From assembly GCF_030441895.1 (NCBI RefSeq), contig NZ_JARJAS010000013.1: a stretch of 64,000 nucleotides of DNA; one strand, given 5' to 3'. Positions 34,997 through 44,340 of this stretch are shown piece by piece (the stretch's first letter is position 1; each line of letters begins with the position of its first letter). Under the pieces are notes generated by a model that was given only the letters and a program-made list of their open reading frames with translations, ran no database searches and was not told the DNA's origin. This stretch comes from Enterococcus_D entomosocium (GTDB lineage: Bacteria; Bacillota; Bacilli; Lactobacillales; Enterococcaceae). A program made the position numbers and the translations under genes.

Positions 34997-36728
34997 GCGT
35001 TTGCTCACGTATTTGAGCTATTATAAAAAACAATTTACCGTGGGCGCGATCTTGCTGTTGCTAGCAGCAGCGCTCGAGCTGACTTCACCACTGATTGCCA
35101 AACAGCTGATCGACCGAGTGATGACACCGGCGGTTGACAGCAGAAACCTAAACACGATGCTTTTGATCCAATTACTCGCTGGGTATTTGCTGGTCAATTT
35201 GATTGGTTCCCTCTTTCGTTATATCAGCTTGCTGCAATTGCGAAAAATGTCCAACAGTATTGTCAAAAAAATGCGGGATCAGCTTTTTGACCATATGCAC
35301 AAATTACCGGTTTCTTACTTTGACCAGATCCCAGCTGGTAAAGTCGTCGCACGGATTACGAATGACACCGAAGTTTTGCGGTCTAATTTCTACGTGATCG
35401 TGATCAGTAATTTGTTAAGCAACATCATCCAAATCATTGGTGCGTTTATTGCATTATTTCTTTTGAACCGCACCTTAGGAGCAGCGATGCTGATCCTGAT
35501 CCCGATTTTAGGAATCTGGCAGCATTTTTACACCAAATATGCCTCTCGTTACAATTTAGCAATGCGGGAATACATCTCACAAATCAGTGGGCAGTTAAAT
35601 GAATTTGTCCAAGGAATGGCGATAATCCAAGCCTTCCAACGAGAAAAGCAGTTGCAGAAAGAATTTAATGAAACAGTAGAGAAATGGTTCAAAACCGGAC
35701 GCAAATACCTCTTACTCGATTCAAGTATCGCTTGGGGATTAGGCAATTTGTTGCGAAACTCAACGATCTTGATTTTGATCACGACCTTGGCCGCCTTTTT
35801 CCTTGATGGCCGCTTGGCGATCTCAGCAGGCTTGCTGTATGCCTTTATTGATTACATCAACCGCCTGTATGATCCCATCGAAGGGCTTGTCCAAACCATC
35901 ACCAATGTGCAGCAATCATTGGCTGCCGGACAGCGGGTCTTTGAGTTTGCTGATCAGCCGGTTGAAAAACAACAAAGTGAGCAGCTGACTGTCACGAATG
36001 GCGATGTTTCTTTCCAACAGGTGACCTTTGGCTACGATCCTGAGCAAGCGATCTTGCACGATATCAACTTTGACGTTGCCGCAGGAGAGACCATTGCTCT
36101 AGTCGGTCATACTGGTTCTGGAAAATCGAGTATTTTGAACCTGTTGTTCCGTTTTTATGATCCGCAGCACGGAAAAATCGTTGTGGATGGACAAGTGATC
36201 GCTGATTTTGATCGTCATAGTTTAAGAGATTCAATGGCGATCGTCATGCAAGATCCCTATCTATTTACTGGAACGATCGCCAGCAACATCGGAATGAACG
36301 ATCCAACGATCACCGAAGCGATGATTATCGATGCCTTGAAACAAGTCGGCGCTGACTACCTTTTGAGCCGCTACGAAAAAGGCATCCATCATCCAGTCGT
36401 TGAAAAAGGCAATGAGTTTTCTAGTGGAGAACGCCAGCTGATCAGTTTTGCCCGTGCATTAGTGTTTGATCCGAAAATCTTGATTCTGGATGAAGCGACG
36501 AGCCATGTGGACACTGAAACAGAATCCATCATTCAAAAGGCGATGACCATCTTGCAAAAAGGACGGACGACCTTTATGATCGCTCACCGTTTGTCAACGA
36601 TCAAACAAGCAGATCAAATCTTGGTCTTGGATCAAGGGAAGATCGTGGAACGGGGAACCCATTCGAGTCTTGTCCAAGGGCAAGGAATCTATCAGCAAAT
36701 GTATCAAATGCAGGCAGAGCAGCTGTAA
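34980..36728 (+). CDS. Heterodimeric ABC multidrug exporter, catalytic half
   Basis: A 582-residue half-transporter with six membrane segments and an ABC domain: Walker A GHTGSGKSS (about 375-383), a non-canonical signature FSSGERQL (about 479-486) and a canonical Walker B LILDEATSHVD (about 500). Its odd signature pairs with the Asp-Walker B of the partner, making one degenerate site; its own Walker B with the partner's LSGGQ makes the working site. GTG start at 34980 with AAAGGAGG nine bases upstream. Translation is coupled by overlap with the preceding gene. Confidence 0.9.
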   Translation: MFSTIKRLLTYLSYYKKQFTVGAILLLLAAALELTSPLIAKQLIDRVMTPAVDSRNLNTMLLIQLLAGYLLVNLIGSLFRYISLLQLRKMSNSIVKKMRDQLFDHMHKLPVSYFDQIPAGKVVARITNDTEVLRSNFYVIVISNLLSNIIQIIGAFIALFLLNRTLGAAMLILIPILGIWQHFYTKYASRYNLAMREYISQISGQLNEFVQGMAIIQAFQREKQLQKEFNETVEKWFKTGRKYLLLDSSIAWGLGNLLRNSTILILITTLAAFFLDGRLAISAGLLYAFIDYINRLYDPIEGLVQTITNVQQSLAAGQRVFEFADQPVEKQQSEQLTVTNGDVSFQQVTFGYDPEQAILHDINFDVAAGETIALVGHTGSGKSSILNLLFRFYDPQHGKIVVDGQVIADFDRHSLRDSMAIVMQDPYLFTGTIASNIGMNDPTITEAMIIDALKQVGADYLLSRYEKGIHHPVVEKGNEFSSGERQLISFARALVFDPKILILDEATSHVDTETESIIQKAMTILQKGRTTFMIAHRLSTIKQADQILVLDQGKIVERGTHSSLVQGQGIYQQMYQMQAEQL

Positions 36729-36765
36729 TCAGCGGTGATTGCCGACAATGTTAACCGTAAAAGAA

Positions 36766-36808
36766 AATCCTTGAGCCTCCTGCATGGGAAGTGGCTCAAG
36801 GATTTTTT
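36766..36808 (+). terminator. Terminator of ABC exporter operon
   Basis: AATCCTTGAGCC (36766-36777) against GGCTCAAGGATT (36793-36804) with T-run; the A-rich left side could serve the minus-strand LysR gene too. Confidence 0.9.
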
Positions 36809-36865
36809 ATATAATGCGAAGGAGCAGCCAATCATCTATGGGGAGTTGGAAGAGGAGGCCTTCGC

Positions 36866-37777
36866 TTATATATCACTAGGAAAAGCTGTAAGATGATGCC
36901 GTAATTTTGCTAAGAAACGCTCGCCGATCACTGATAACGGGCGATCGTTCTTTTTAATGAGGATGATCTCACCCTCGGACGCGTCGATCAAAGGAAGAAA
37001 AGCCAAGCCTTGGCGTTCTGGTTGGGCAACGATCCCCGAGCCGGTTCCATAAAGATCCGTCTGTTGTAATAGCTGGACCATCGTGCCTCGATCGCTGACA
37101 TGCACCACTTGAGGGCTTTGAGCGAAGTCGATCAAATCTTCTGAGAAGAACGAATAGCGTTCATCTTCTTGCAAAAAGCGTACTTGTGGATAAGGGGCGA
37201 GATCTCTTAAGGAAAGCTGCCTTTTTTCTGTCAAGGGATGAGCTGCTCGCAAAAAGACATGGGGGCGAAACCGTCCCAACGCCTCGAAGGACAATTGGGC
37301 GCCTTGCAGCAGTCGTTCCAATCCTGCTTGGTTTTGCTCATTCAAATAAAGGATCCCAAATTCACTTCGATATTGTTGCACGTCCGTGATCACCTTTAAG
37401 GTCGTGGTTTCTAATAAGCGAAACTGGCGGCAGTCGGGAAATTCCTGCAGCAGCTCACTGAAAATTCCAGCCGTGAAATCATAGTGCTGGCTTGCGATAG
37501 CGAAGGTTTGACTCGCTGCTTGCTTGCTGGAAAAACGCGTTTGCAGCTGCGCCACTTGACTCAAGATCGGCTGGGCATGGTCTAGAAATTCCGAGCCTTC
37601 GGCAGTCAAGCGGGCGCCTTGATTCGTACGCTCGAAAAGCTGGACCTCCAATTCTGTTTCCAACTCTTTCACGGCTTGGGAAAGACTTGGCTGCGAAAGA
37701 TACAGCCGTTTGGCTGCTTCACGAAAACTTCCATGGTCAGCGATCGCTTGCACGATGCGCATTTGTTGAATATTCAA
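36866..37777 (-). CDS. LysR-family transcriptional regulator
   Basis: A 303-residue LysR protein. The N-terminal winged helix-turn-helix (about 1-60) contains GSFREAAKRLYLSQPSLSQAVKELE, followed by a linker helix and a periplasmic-binding-like effector domain. The start is TTG at 37777, set by AAAGGAGG seven bases before it. It lies 138 bp downstream of metQ on the same strand and may be co-transcribed from the Met T-box leader, so a role in methionine or sulphur control is possible, but nothing in the sequence names its ligand. Confidence 0.85.
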   Translation of the reverse strand: MNIQQMRIVQAIADHGSFREAAKRLYLSQPSLSQAVKELETELEVQLFERTNQGARLTAEGSEFLDHAQPILSQVAQLQTRFSSKQAASQTFAIASQHYDFTAGIFSELLQEFPDCRQFRLLETTTLKVITDVQQYRSEFGILYLNEQNQAGLERLLQGAQLSFEALGRFRPHVFLRAAHPLTEKRQLSLRDLAPYPQVRFLQEDERYSFFSEDLIDFAQSPQVVHVSDRGTMVQLLQQTDLYGTGSGIVAQPERQGLAFLPLIDASEGEIILIKKNDRPLSVIGERFLAKLRHHLTAFPSDI

Positions 37778-37915
37778 TTTTTGACCTCCTTTACAAAGAT
37801 TCAGACGGGGAATGGTCCACTAATCAATAGTAGTCATGTCTTTTCCTTCTATAGTAATAGAAGCTTCTTTAAAAAATACGACGACAGTTGCTGCCTATTG
37901 CTACTTGTGAAGCGG

Positions 37916-38755
37916 TCATTGCAATTCTTCAGGAATAAACCAATAACCCGTTTGATTTTCTTCTGCCAGCAGTTCTTTAAAGGCTTCAGAATGATAAGCT
38001 GCCACCACTGCCTGTGCCCAGTCACTATCTTTGTTGGCTTTTTTTACCGTTGCCACCAGTTCATACTCTTGCAAAATGTCTTCACTTAATAAGCTTTCCT
38101 CTGCAGCGATTCCAGCACTGTAAACGATGCTGCCGGGAATCACAGCATAGTCTAAATCTGCTAAGCTGCGGGGGATTTGCGCAGAATCCATCTCAACGAT
38201 ATCCAAGTCATAAGGATTGTCAGTAATGGTTCTTAACGTCGCGTCAATGGGCGCCACTTCCGGGTCAAGTTCGATCCAGCCGGCTTTTTGCAGCAGCAAC
38301 AGGGCCCGGGCACTATTTGACGGATCATTGGGGATCCCGATGGTATCGTTTGCTTCAATCGCTGTTAAACTGTCCTTTCTGCCAGGATACAAGCCGGCTG
38401 GAACGGTAGGAATCGGTGTGATACCCACTAAATCGGCATCCGTGTTTTCATTGAAGTTTTCTAAATAGGCGGTGTGCTGATCGACGTTTAAGTCGATCTC
38501 GCCATCGTTCAATGCAATGTCCGCTTCCAAGACCCCAGTAAAGCCAATATCCGTCACAGTATAGCCAGCTTCTTCTAAAATCGGTTTGATTCCTTTGAGA
38601 AACAGTTCGCTGTAAGGCCCTGGTGTCGTCCCCAATCTGATTTCTGTCTGCTGTTCCTCGGCATTTCCCGTTACTTCTTCTTGATTGCCACAACCGGCAA
38701 ATAAAACTAAGGACAATAAACCAATGCCCACACCCAATCGAATCTTTCGTTTCAT
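37916..38755 (-). CDS. metQ: MetQ/NlpA-family methionine-binding lipoprotein (orphan)
   Basis: A 279-residue NlpA-family solute-binding lipoprotein with signal peptide and lipobox LFAGC (Cys about 22). Typical segments are IRLGTTPGPYSELF, DLNVDQHTAYLENFN and NDPSNSARALLLLQ. The family binds D/L-methionine for the MetNI ABC importer. The Met T-box directly upstream (specifier ATG) supports methionine as ligand. metN and metI are not adjacent; the LysR gene follows instead. AGGAGG precedes the ATG. Confidence 0.9.
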   Translation of the reverse strand: MKRKIRLGVGIGLLSLVLFAGCGNQEEVTGNAEEQQTEIRLGTTPGPYSELFLKGIKPILEEAGYTVTDIGFTGVLEADIALNDGEIDLNVDQHTAYLENFNENTDADLVGITPIPTVPAGLYPGRKDSLTAIEANDTIGIPNDPSNSARALLLLQKAGWIELDPEVAPIDATLRTITDNPYDLDIVEMDSAQIPRSLADLDYAVIPGSIVYSAGIAAEESLLSEDILQEYELVATVKKANKDSDWAQAVVAAYHSEAFKELLAEENQTGYWFIPEELQ

Positions 38756-38775
38756 AACTTTTCCTCCTTTTTTAT

Positions 38776-39040
38776 AAAAAAAGCCTTCCCAAAGAATAGT
38801 CTTTGGGAAGGACGATCATTTCGCGGTACCACCTTCGTTTGTTTTTTACTGAAACAAAAAACCTCAGTCAGTTCATCAAATAAACTGCATTGCGCTATCG
38901 GGCTTTCTCCGTCGGGGATTGTTCGTCCACGAATGCTCAAAGGTCATCTTCGGATCGTCTTCCTTACTCGTTTTCACCAGTTCCGAGCTCTCTTGAAAGA
39001 AAGGGGGGATCGTACTCTTCTTCTCACTGCATGTGTATGA
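38776..39040 (-). promoter_or_regulatory. T-box leader, methionine specifier, of metQ
   Basis: On the minus strand, a full T-box leader. Stem I begins near CATGCAGTGAGAAG, with a GGAACTGGTG apical element. The specifier triplet ATG lies at 38947-38945 in the context GAAG-ATG-ACCTTTGAG, matching the known glyQS arrangement. The T-box motif GGTGGTACCGCG lies at about 38821-38832, and the terminator CCTTCCCAAAG/CTTTGGGAAGG with T-run at about 38776-38811. Uncharged tRNA-Met would stabilise the antiterminator and switch metQ on. Confidence 0.92.
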
Positions 39041-39050
39041 AATTAGTAGT

Positions 39051-39079
39051 ATCTTAGAACAAGATGAGAAAGTTGTCAA
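39051..39079 (-). promoter_or_regulatory. Promoter of metQ T-box transcript
   Basis: Minus-strand TTGACA (complement of 39074-39079), 17 bp, TAAGAT (complement of 39051-39056). Confidence 0.75.
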
Positions 39080-39237
39080 TTGCTTTCGTGATAGGTGATT
39101 CCAATCACTACGCAGGTAGTAGGGGAACAAATGGACAAGGGCAAGAATAGACCTAAAAGGCAGGAAAAGCAGATGAATGGTCGAAATCGCTTGGTTGGGT
39201 TAGAATCGAAACACAAACAAAAAAAAGAGGCGAGCAA

Positions 39238-39843
39238 ATGAAATTACTTTTGATTGGTCATACCGGCACACTTGGGCAGCTTTTAGTTGAAGGCTTTCAG
39301 CAGCTACCAGAGGTGGAGCTGATCACGGCTAGCCGTAGCAGCGGCGATCATCAAGTCGAAATTGCGGATGCAGACAGTGTCAGCCAGCTATTTGCAGCTA
39401 CTGGGAAAGTGGATGCCATTGTTTCCGCTGCGGGAAGCACAGTGTTTAAACCCTTTGAGGAATTGACGCCAGCAGATATTCAACAGTCGGTGGCTTCGAA
39501 GCTGCAAGGACAAGTCAACCTTGCGTTGATTGGCCAGCATTTTCTCAATGAAGGTGGCAGTATCACGCTGACTTCTGGAATTATCAAAGACGAATTTATC
39601 CCAATGGGCACGCCTTCAGCACTGGTCAACGGCGGTTTAGAAGCCTTCGTGGCATCGGCAGCTTTTGAGATCGGTCAGGGGATACGAATCAATGCAGTCA
39701 GTCCCAATGCGCTTGTGGGCTCTTGGGAAACCTTCGCCGATTCTTTCAAAGGCTTTATTCCCGTTGGTGACGCACCCGTTTTTGCAGCGTATCAAAAAGC
39801 AGTCTTTGGAATCATGACTGGCAAGACCTTCACCGTTTATTAA
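39238..39843 (+). CDS. Atypical short-chain dehydrogenase/reductase
   Basis: A 201-residue SDR-fold protein with an N-terminal GHTGTLG nucleotide-binding loop and a SAAGS segment. The usual catalytic YxxxK is missing: the equivalent place reads GTPSALVNGGLEAF, a known pattern of a small SDR subgroup, followed by IRINAVSPNAL. Cytosolic NAD(P)-dependent redox activity is plausible, but the missing Tyr/Lys makes the reaction uncertain. Single gene with AGGCGAG upstream and a terminator directly after. Confidence 0.8.
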   Translation: MKLLLIGHTGTLGQLLVEGFQQLPEVELITASRSSGDHQVEIADADSVSQLFAATGKVDAIVSAAGSTVFKPFEELTPADIQQSVASKLQGQVNLALIGQHFLNEGGSITLTSGIIKDEFIPMGTPSALVNGGLEAFVASAAFEIGQGIRINAVSPNALVGSWETFADSFKGFIPVGDAPVFAAYQKAVFGIMTGKTFTVY

Positions 39844-39864
39844 GAAAAAGCAGAAGTAGAAAAA

Positions 39865-39897
39865 AACCGCCAAATCAAAGCTGACTTGGCGGTTTTT
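39865..39897 (+). terminator. Terminator after SDR gene
   Basis: AACCGCCAA (39865-39873) pairs with TTGGCGGTT (39886-39894), T-run after it. Confidence 0.9.
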
Positions 39898-39925
39898 GTT
39901 CTGCTGAAAAAGAAGTAGCAAGCAG

Positions 39926-40510
39926 TTAAGAAGAGAGCAATTGGGTTTTCAGCTTGGGCATTTCTGCTTTGAGTTGTTGGCGAGCAAAAGCCAAGTCATT
40001 GATCCAAGAAGCAATCGCTTCTTTTTCTAAGAACAGAGGCATTCGATCATGGACTGGTTCAACAGAATCGTTCGCGGCAGTCGTTAGAATGATTGATTCG
40101 GTTTCGATCTGATCCTCTTTTTGAAGGATGCGATAAAAACCAGCAGCATAAATCACGTGATCTTGCGAAAAGAGGAACTTTTCCTTTTCATGATTCCATT
40201 CATAGAAACCAGACATCGGAAAGACACAGCGATGCTCTTGGAAAGGCTGGCGAAAAGTCGGTTTCTCTTCAACGGTCTCAGAACGCGCATTGATCATCAA
40301 ATGCCCTTTTTTAAAGCCGGTAAAGCCCCATCTTGTCACACCAGCTACAACTTGTTGTTGTTGATTTGCACCGATGGTTACGACGTGATTGGAGGGGAAA
40401 ACATCATTGATAGCGACAGTCTGTTGGCGCTTGCGGGCTTTCGCCGCGGCTTCTTGATAATATTCTGACAATTCGCCAGTTGATGGATCAAATAAGTATC
40501 GGCCGCACAT
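39926..40510 (-). CDS. SRAP-domain protein (HMCES/YedK type)
   Basis: A 194-residue SRAP protein. Cys2 directly after Met (MCGRY) is the residue that links covalently to abasic sites in single-stranded DNA. NARSET, FYEW and HDRMP carry the conserved Asn, Glu and His of the active site. The family shields abasic sites at stalled replication forks. It is a stand-alone gene with GGAG-type site (AAAGGAGTGACC) before the ATG; it converges on the SDR gene across a terminator. Confidence 0.92.
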   Translation of the reverse strand: MCGRYLFDPSTGELSEYYQEAAAKARKRQQTVAINDVFPSNHVVTIGANQQQQVVAGVTRWGFTGFKKGHLMINARSETVEEKPTFRQPFQEHRCVFPMSGFYEWNHEKEKFLFSQDHVIYAAGFYRILQKEDQIETESIILTTAANDSVEPVHDRMPLFLEKEAIASWINDLAFARQQLKAEMPKLKTQLLSS

Positions 40511-40680
40511 GGACAGGTCACTCCTTTTTTTGGATTGGCTGGTGCCTTTGTTTCAGTATAAAGACTCAAGGCGTCAAAACCAACTAACTTGCTTCACAGC
40601 GTGATTCGACAACGAAAGGATAGGGGCGGTTATGTAAAAAGTTAGTACCGCGAAAAGAGTTAAAAGAAATCAGATAACAA

Positions 40681-40718
40681 AAAAAGGCAGTCACCTACTG
40701 AGGTTGACAGCCTTTTTT
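40681..40718 (-). terminator. Terminator after 48-residue protein gene
   Basis: AAAAAAGGCAGTCA / TTGACAGCCTTTTTT hairpin, one mismatch, with A-run on one side and T-run on the other, so it works in both directions. Confidence 0.8.
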
Positions 40719-40729
40719 ATTCTAGTTGG

Positions 40730-40876
40730 TTAGCCAATTTTTTTAACTCTCCCGCCGATTTTATTTGCGAAACGTTCAGCATCTTCTCTGCAAGTATAGG
40801 TCAATGCAATTGTTTTGTCCCGTGTTCTTTTTCCTTCGGCGGTTAGATAACCATGAAAGATTTTAATCGCATACAA
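40730..40876 (-). CDS. Small 48-residue protein
   Basis: On the minus strand a TTG start (40876-40874), preceded by AAGGAGGTG about 8-10 bases upstream, opens a 48-codon frame. It begins MYAIKIFHGYLTAEGK, continues with TRDKTIALTYTCREDAERFANKI and ends RVKKIG before TAA. The composition is basic with no membrane segment. A terminator follows at 40681-40718. The balanced alternation of hydrophobic strands and a final helix looks like a small folded protein; I do not recognise a family. Confidence 0.6.
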   Translation of the reverse strand: MYAIKIFHGYLTAEGKRTRDKTIALTYTCREDAERFANKIGGRVKKIG

Positions 40877-40879
40877 TCG

Positions 40880-41435
40880 ATAAACACCTCCTTATCCTTC
40901 GTAATAATAACAAATTTACCGCTTACATTCAAGAGATATAGTAAAACTTTATTTTTTGTTAGTTATTTTATTAAGAAATTGTTCAAACGCTTAAGAAAAG
41001 ATTGAGGGATAAAGGGAGGTGTGGAATAGACCAATGCGCATTTGAAAGGAAAGACGAAGGAACCTAGATGTATAAAGTTACTGCTACTTGCTTTCCAGCA
41101 TAGAAGGACAAAAAATGAGAGCGATTTTGTTTTGAAATTTAAACAAATAGACCAATCGAGGAATAGCTAAGATAGGTGTCAAAAGTAGAGAAGAGAATCT
41201 ATTTTCGTTTTTGCGTGTTATTGAGACATTTTCCCCTCAAAAAATGGTTTGTAGAAAGAAACGATGATTCAAGCGCTGCATAAGCACGAAGATTGTTGTT
41301 TATTGTGCCGGCAAGTTGTTGGTTTGGGGATAAAAAAAGCAAAAGTTGTTCTTAAAACACCAGTCTGACAAAAATAGCTTTTGTGAGAAGCTCAACGGGG
41401 GCTTAACGATCGTGCGAAAAAATTTAAGGAAGCGA
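40880..41435. other. Intergenic region without recognisable gene
   Basis: About 550 bp, A+T-rich, between the small protein gene and the bgl promoter. Only very short frames are present (for example an 11-codon frame at about 41068). I see no hairpin, RNA gene or repeat I can support here. Confidence 0.5.
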
Positions 41436-41464
41436 TTGACAAGTTTTTTTTGAAGTGCTATGAT
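41436..41464 (+). promoter_or_regulatory. Promoter of bgl operon
   Basis: TTGACA (41436-41441), 17 bp, TATGAT (41459-41464), close to the vegetative consensus. Confidence 0.85.
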
Positions 41465-41507
41465 ACCGATGTAATTAGATAACGGTTACAGAAGTGCTGT
41501 GACCAAG

Positions 41508-41571
41508 AGGCGTGTTACTGTAAGAAGGCAAACCTCATATTCCACCAAGGGTGGAGTATGAGGTTTTTTAG
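41508..41571 (+). promoter_or_regulatory. RAT antiterminator site overlapping terminator
   Basis: GGCGTGTTACTGTAAGAAGG and the following CAAACC (41508-41534) match the ribonucleic antiterminator sequence bound by LicT/SacY/BglG proteins. Its 3' end is the 5' leg of a terminator: AACCTCATAtTCCACC pairs with GGTGGAgTATGAGGTT, then T-run. Binding of the antiterminator in the next gene would prevent terminator folding when beta-glucosides are present. Confidence 0.9.
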
Positions 41572-41593
41572 TGTTTTTAAGGTGGAGGAAATC

Positions 41594-42451
41594 ATGAAAA
41601 TAAAGAAGTTTTTAAATAATAATGTTGTCTTACTAAAGAAAGGCAGCAATGAAATTATCGGATTTTCTACAGGCATCAGCTTCAATAAGAAGGTAGGAGA
41701 TGATGTAGAAGAACAAGATTTTGAAAAGATTTTTGTATTGGATACTCACGCAATGTTGGAACATTTTAGCTATCAATTAGGAAAGTGCGATCCGAAATAC
41801 GTAGCGATCGTTGCTAAAATCGTGGCTTATGCCAAACAGAATTATCGCTTAGCAGTCAGCGACTATATTTATTTGACTTTGCTGGATCATATTGATTTCA
41901 CTGTTCATCGTATCAAGCAGCAAATGACTTTTCATAGTCCTTTGCAATGGGATATTCGGCGATTTTATCCCGATGAATATGCCATTGGGGTGTATGCTGT
42001 CCAACTTATGGAGCAAGAACTAACGATCGATGTACCAACAGAAGAAGCGATCTCCATCGCATTGCATTTTGTAAATGTCCAATCACAAAAGAAGGATATG
42101 GCGGTTACCAATCAAATCGCGAAATTTATAGAAGACGTACTGACGATCGTAAAGTATGAGTACAAACAAAATTTTGATGAGAATAGTTTCCATTATTCTC
42201 GCTTTGTCACGCATCTGCACTATTTTGCACAAAATGTGATCAATCATACACTTCCCAGCTATGAAGCGTCGACGCTCTATGCACAAATTGAGAAGATGTA
42301 TCCGCAAGCGTTTCACTGTGTGGAAAAAATCAAGGTTTATATCAAAAATACGTATGATATCAACATCTCAGAAAATGAAGAAATTTATCTATCACTCCAT
42401 ATCCAGAAATTGACGGAACAAGGAGAAAGGGAGAAAAACAATGGACTATAA
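41594..42451 (+). CDS. licT: BglG/LicT-family transcription antiterminator
   Basis: A 285-residue protein with an N-terminal RNA-binding CAT domain (about 1-60, starting MKIKKFLNNNVVLL) and two PRD domains with conserved histidines (DTHAMLEHF in PRD1, LHYFAQNVINH in PRD2). The PTS phosphorylates the histidines, which controls dimer activity. It acts on the RAT element in its own leader. ATG 41594 follows GGTGGAGG. It overlaps the EIIBCA gene by 11 bases. Confidence 0.92.
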   Translation: MKIKKFLNNNVVLLKKGSNEIIGFSTGISFNKKVGDDVEEQDFEKIFVLDTHAMLEHFSYQLGKCDPKYVAIVAKIVAYAKQNYRLAVSDYIYLTLLDHIDFTVHRIKQQMTFHSPLQWDIRRFYPDEYAIGVYAVQLMEQELTIDVPTEEAISIALHFVNVQSQKKDMAVTNQIAKFIEDVLTIVKYEYKQNFDENSFHYSRFVTHLHYFAQNVINHTLPSYEASTLYAQIEKMYPQAFHCVEKIKVYIKNTYDINISENEEIYLSLHIQKLTEQGEREKNNGL

Positions 42452-44312
42452 ACAACTAGCCAATGAAATTTATGAGAATGTCGGCGGTGGTAAAAATATC
42501 CAGCACGTGACCCATTGTGCAACAAGACTGCGTTTCACGCTGGCCGACGACAAAAAAGCTGACAGTGAAGCAATCAAACAGTTAAAAGGAGTGACTGGAC
42601 TCGTTCAGGGAAATGGTCAATACCAAGTGATTATTGGGCCAGATGTATCGAGTGTATACGCTCAACTACCGACGACAGAAACGACGGCTGATCAAAGCAG
42701 TAGCGATCAATCGATCATCTCACGACTCCTTGACTTTATCGCAGGCTGTTTTACACCGATGATTGCAATCATAGCAGCTGGAGGAATGCTGCAAGTGGTC
42801 CTTTCACTATTGGAGTTATCAGGAATTTTAGCTGCAACTGACGATACGTATCTCGTATTGTATCAAGTATCGCAAGCAGCCTTCTTTTTCATTCCCGTTT
42901 ATTTAGGAAATTCTGTGGCCAAACGATTGAAAATTGATCCTTTCTTAGGAAGCTACGTCGGAGCGATTTTTGTGATGCCAGGATTGACGGCCCTTCTTAG
43001 CCAAGAAGGAGGAATCACATTATTTGGATTGCTCGTACCGAATGTGAGCTACAATGCCTCCGTTTTGCCAGTTTTATTAAGTGTCTGGGTTATGTCTTAT
43101 GTCTATCGGTTCGCCGATCGGATTTTATCGAACAGTGTCAAATTTATTCTACGTCCATTGATCGCCATCATCGTGATCACACCGCTGGCTCTATTGCTAA
43201 TCGGACCATTAGGTGTGACGATCGGCAACTATGTGTCACAGTTTTTGAACTACTTAACAAACAATTTTGGTCCGTTAGCCGTCTTGTTTATGGGTGCCTT
43301 TGCTCAATTGCTAGTAATGACGGGCATGCACACGACGCTGACCCCTATTTTATTAACTTCTTTGGCAACGTACGGGTATGATGATTTGATCGTCCCTGGT
43401 ATGCTGCTTGGATTGGCTGCCGAAGCAGCGATTTGTTTAGCGGCTGGAATCAAAGCTAAGGATACGGAATTTAAACAAGTGAGTTTTTCATCGGCAATTA
43501 CTGCCTTGATGGGTGTGTCTGAACCTGCTTTGTACGGAGTAACCTTACGTCTGAAAAAACCGATTGTCGGAATGATCCTTGGGGGTGCTGCTGGGGGACT
43601 TTATTTTGGTTTGATGAAAATCAATACGCCAGTAGTCATTGCTTCATTTGTGGCGCTTCCATCATACAGCAGTGTGTTTCATGCGCTGATCGGCTCGTTG
43701 ATTACTTTTGCGATTGCCTTTGCTTACACCTGGGTCATGGTCAAAGATGCAGATTTTCCTAATAATAATCAGCCGCAAGCAGTCAAATCTGGAGCGCAAG
43801 ATGTGACAGCCAAAGCAACTGATGTTTCTTCTGAAACGAAGAAAGAACAATCAGCGATTGAAAAAATTGTATTATCACCTTTAAAAGGAACTGCCGTTCC
43901 ATTGACAGAAACCAATGATCAGGCGTTTGCTTCATTGGCATTAGGCAAAGGAATTGCTGTTAAGCCACAAGATCAACAGGTGATTGCCCCATTTACGGGA
44001 CAGGTTTCTGCCGTTTTTCCAGGAAATCATGCGATTGGACTTACCAGTACCGAGGGGATTGAACTTCTGATCCACATCGGTATTGATACGGTGAATATGC
44101 AAGGAAGTGCCTTTGAACGACTAGTCAATGAAGGTGATCAAATCACTATGGGAGAAACATTATTGCACTTTGATGCAGAAAAAATCGCTCAGGCAGGGTA
44201 TGAAGATACCGTTATGATCACTGTTACCAATACGGCAGACTTCTTAGATGTTGTGGCACTTGCCCAACATCAAGAAATTAAAGCTGGCGATCAGTTATTA
44301 GCCATTTTTTAA
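42441..44312 (+). CDS. bglP: Beta-glucoside PTS transporter, EIIBCA
   Basis: A 623-residue fused PTS permease. EIIB at the N terminus has the phosphocysteine in HVTHCATRLRF (C26). EIIC spans about residues 95-440 with multiple membrane segments. EIIA at the C terminus has the phosphohistidine in LLIHIGIDTV (about residue 545). It imports and phosphorylates beta-glucosides such as salicin, arbutin or cellobiose and also phosphorylates the antiterminator to keep it off without substrate. ATG start with AAGGAG upstream inside licT. Confidence 0.93.
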   Translation: MDYKQLANEIYENVGGGKNIQHVTHCATRLRFTLADDKKADSEAIKQLKGVTGLVQGNGQYQVIIGPDVSSVYAQLPTTETTADQSSSDQSIISRLLDFIAGCFTPMIAIIAAGGMLQVVLSLLELSGILAATDDTYLVLYQVSQAAFFFIPVYLGNSVAKRLKIDPFLGSYVGAIFVMPGLTALLSQEGGITLFGLLVPNVSYNASVLPVLLSVWVMSYVYRFADRILSNSVKFILRPLIAIIVITPLALLLIGPLGVTIGNYVSQFLNYLTNNFGPLAVLFMGAFAQLLVMTGMHTTLTPILLTSLATYGYDDLIVPGMLLGLAAEAAICLAAGIKAKDTEFKQVSFSSAITALMGVSEPALYGVTLRLKKPIVGMILGGAAGGLYFGLMKINTPVVIASFVALPSYSSVFHALIGSLITFAIAFAYTWVMVKDADFPNNNQPQAVKSGAQDVTAKATDVSSETKKEQSAIEKIVLSPLKGTAVPLTETNDQAFASLALGKGIAVKPQDQQVIAPFTGQVSAVFPGNHAIGLTSTEGIELLIHIGIDTVNMQGSAFERLVNEGDQITMGETLLHFDAEKIAQAGYEDTVMITVTNTADFLDVVALAQHQEIKAGDQLLAIF

Positions 44313-44340
44313 CCATTAGAAAGAAGAAAGGATGACAGCA

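Noticed and set aside
39238..39843. Classical SDR dehydrogenase with YxxxK active site
   Set aside because: The Tyr-Lys pair is absent; it is listed as an atypical SDR instead.
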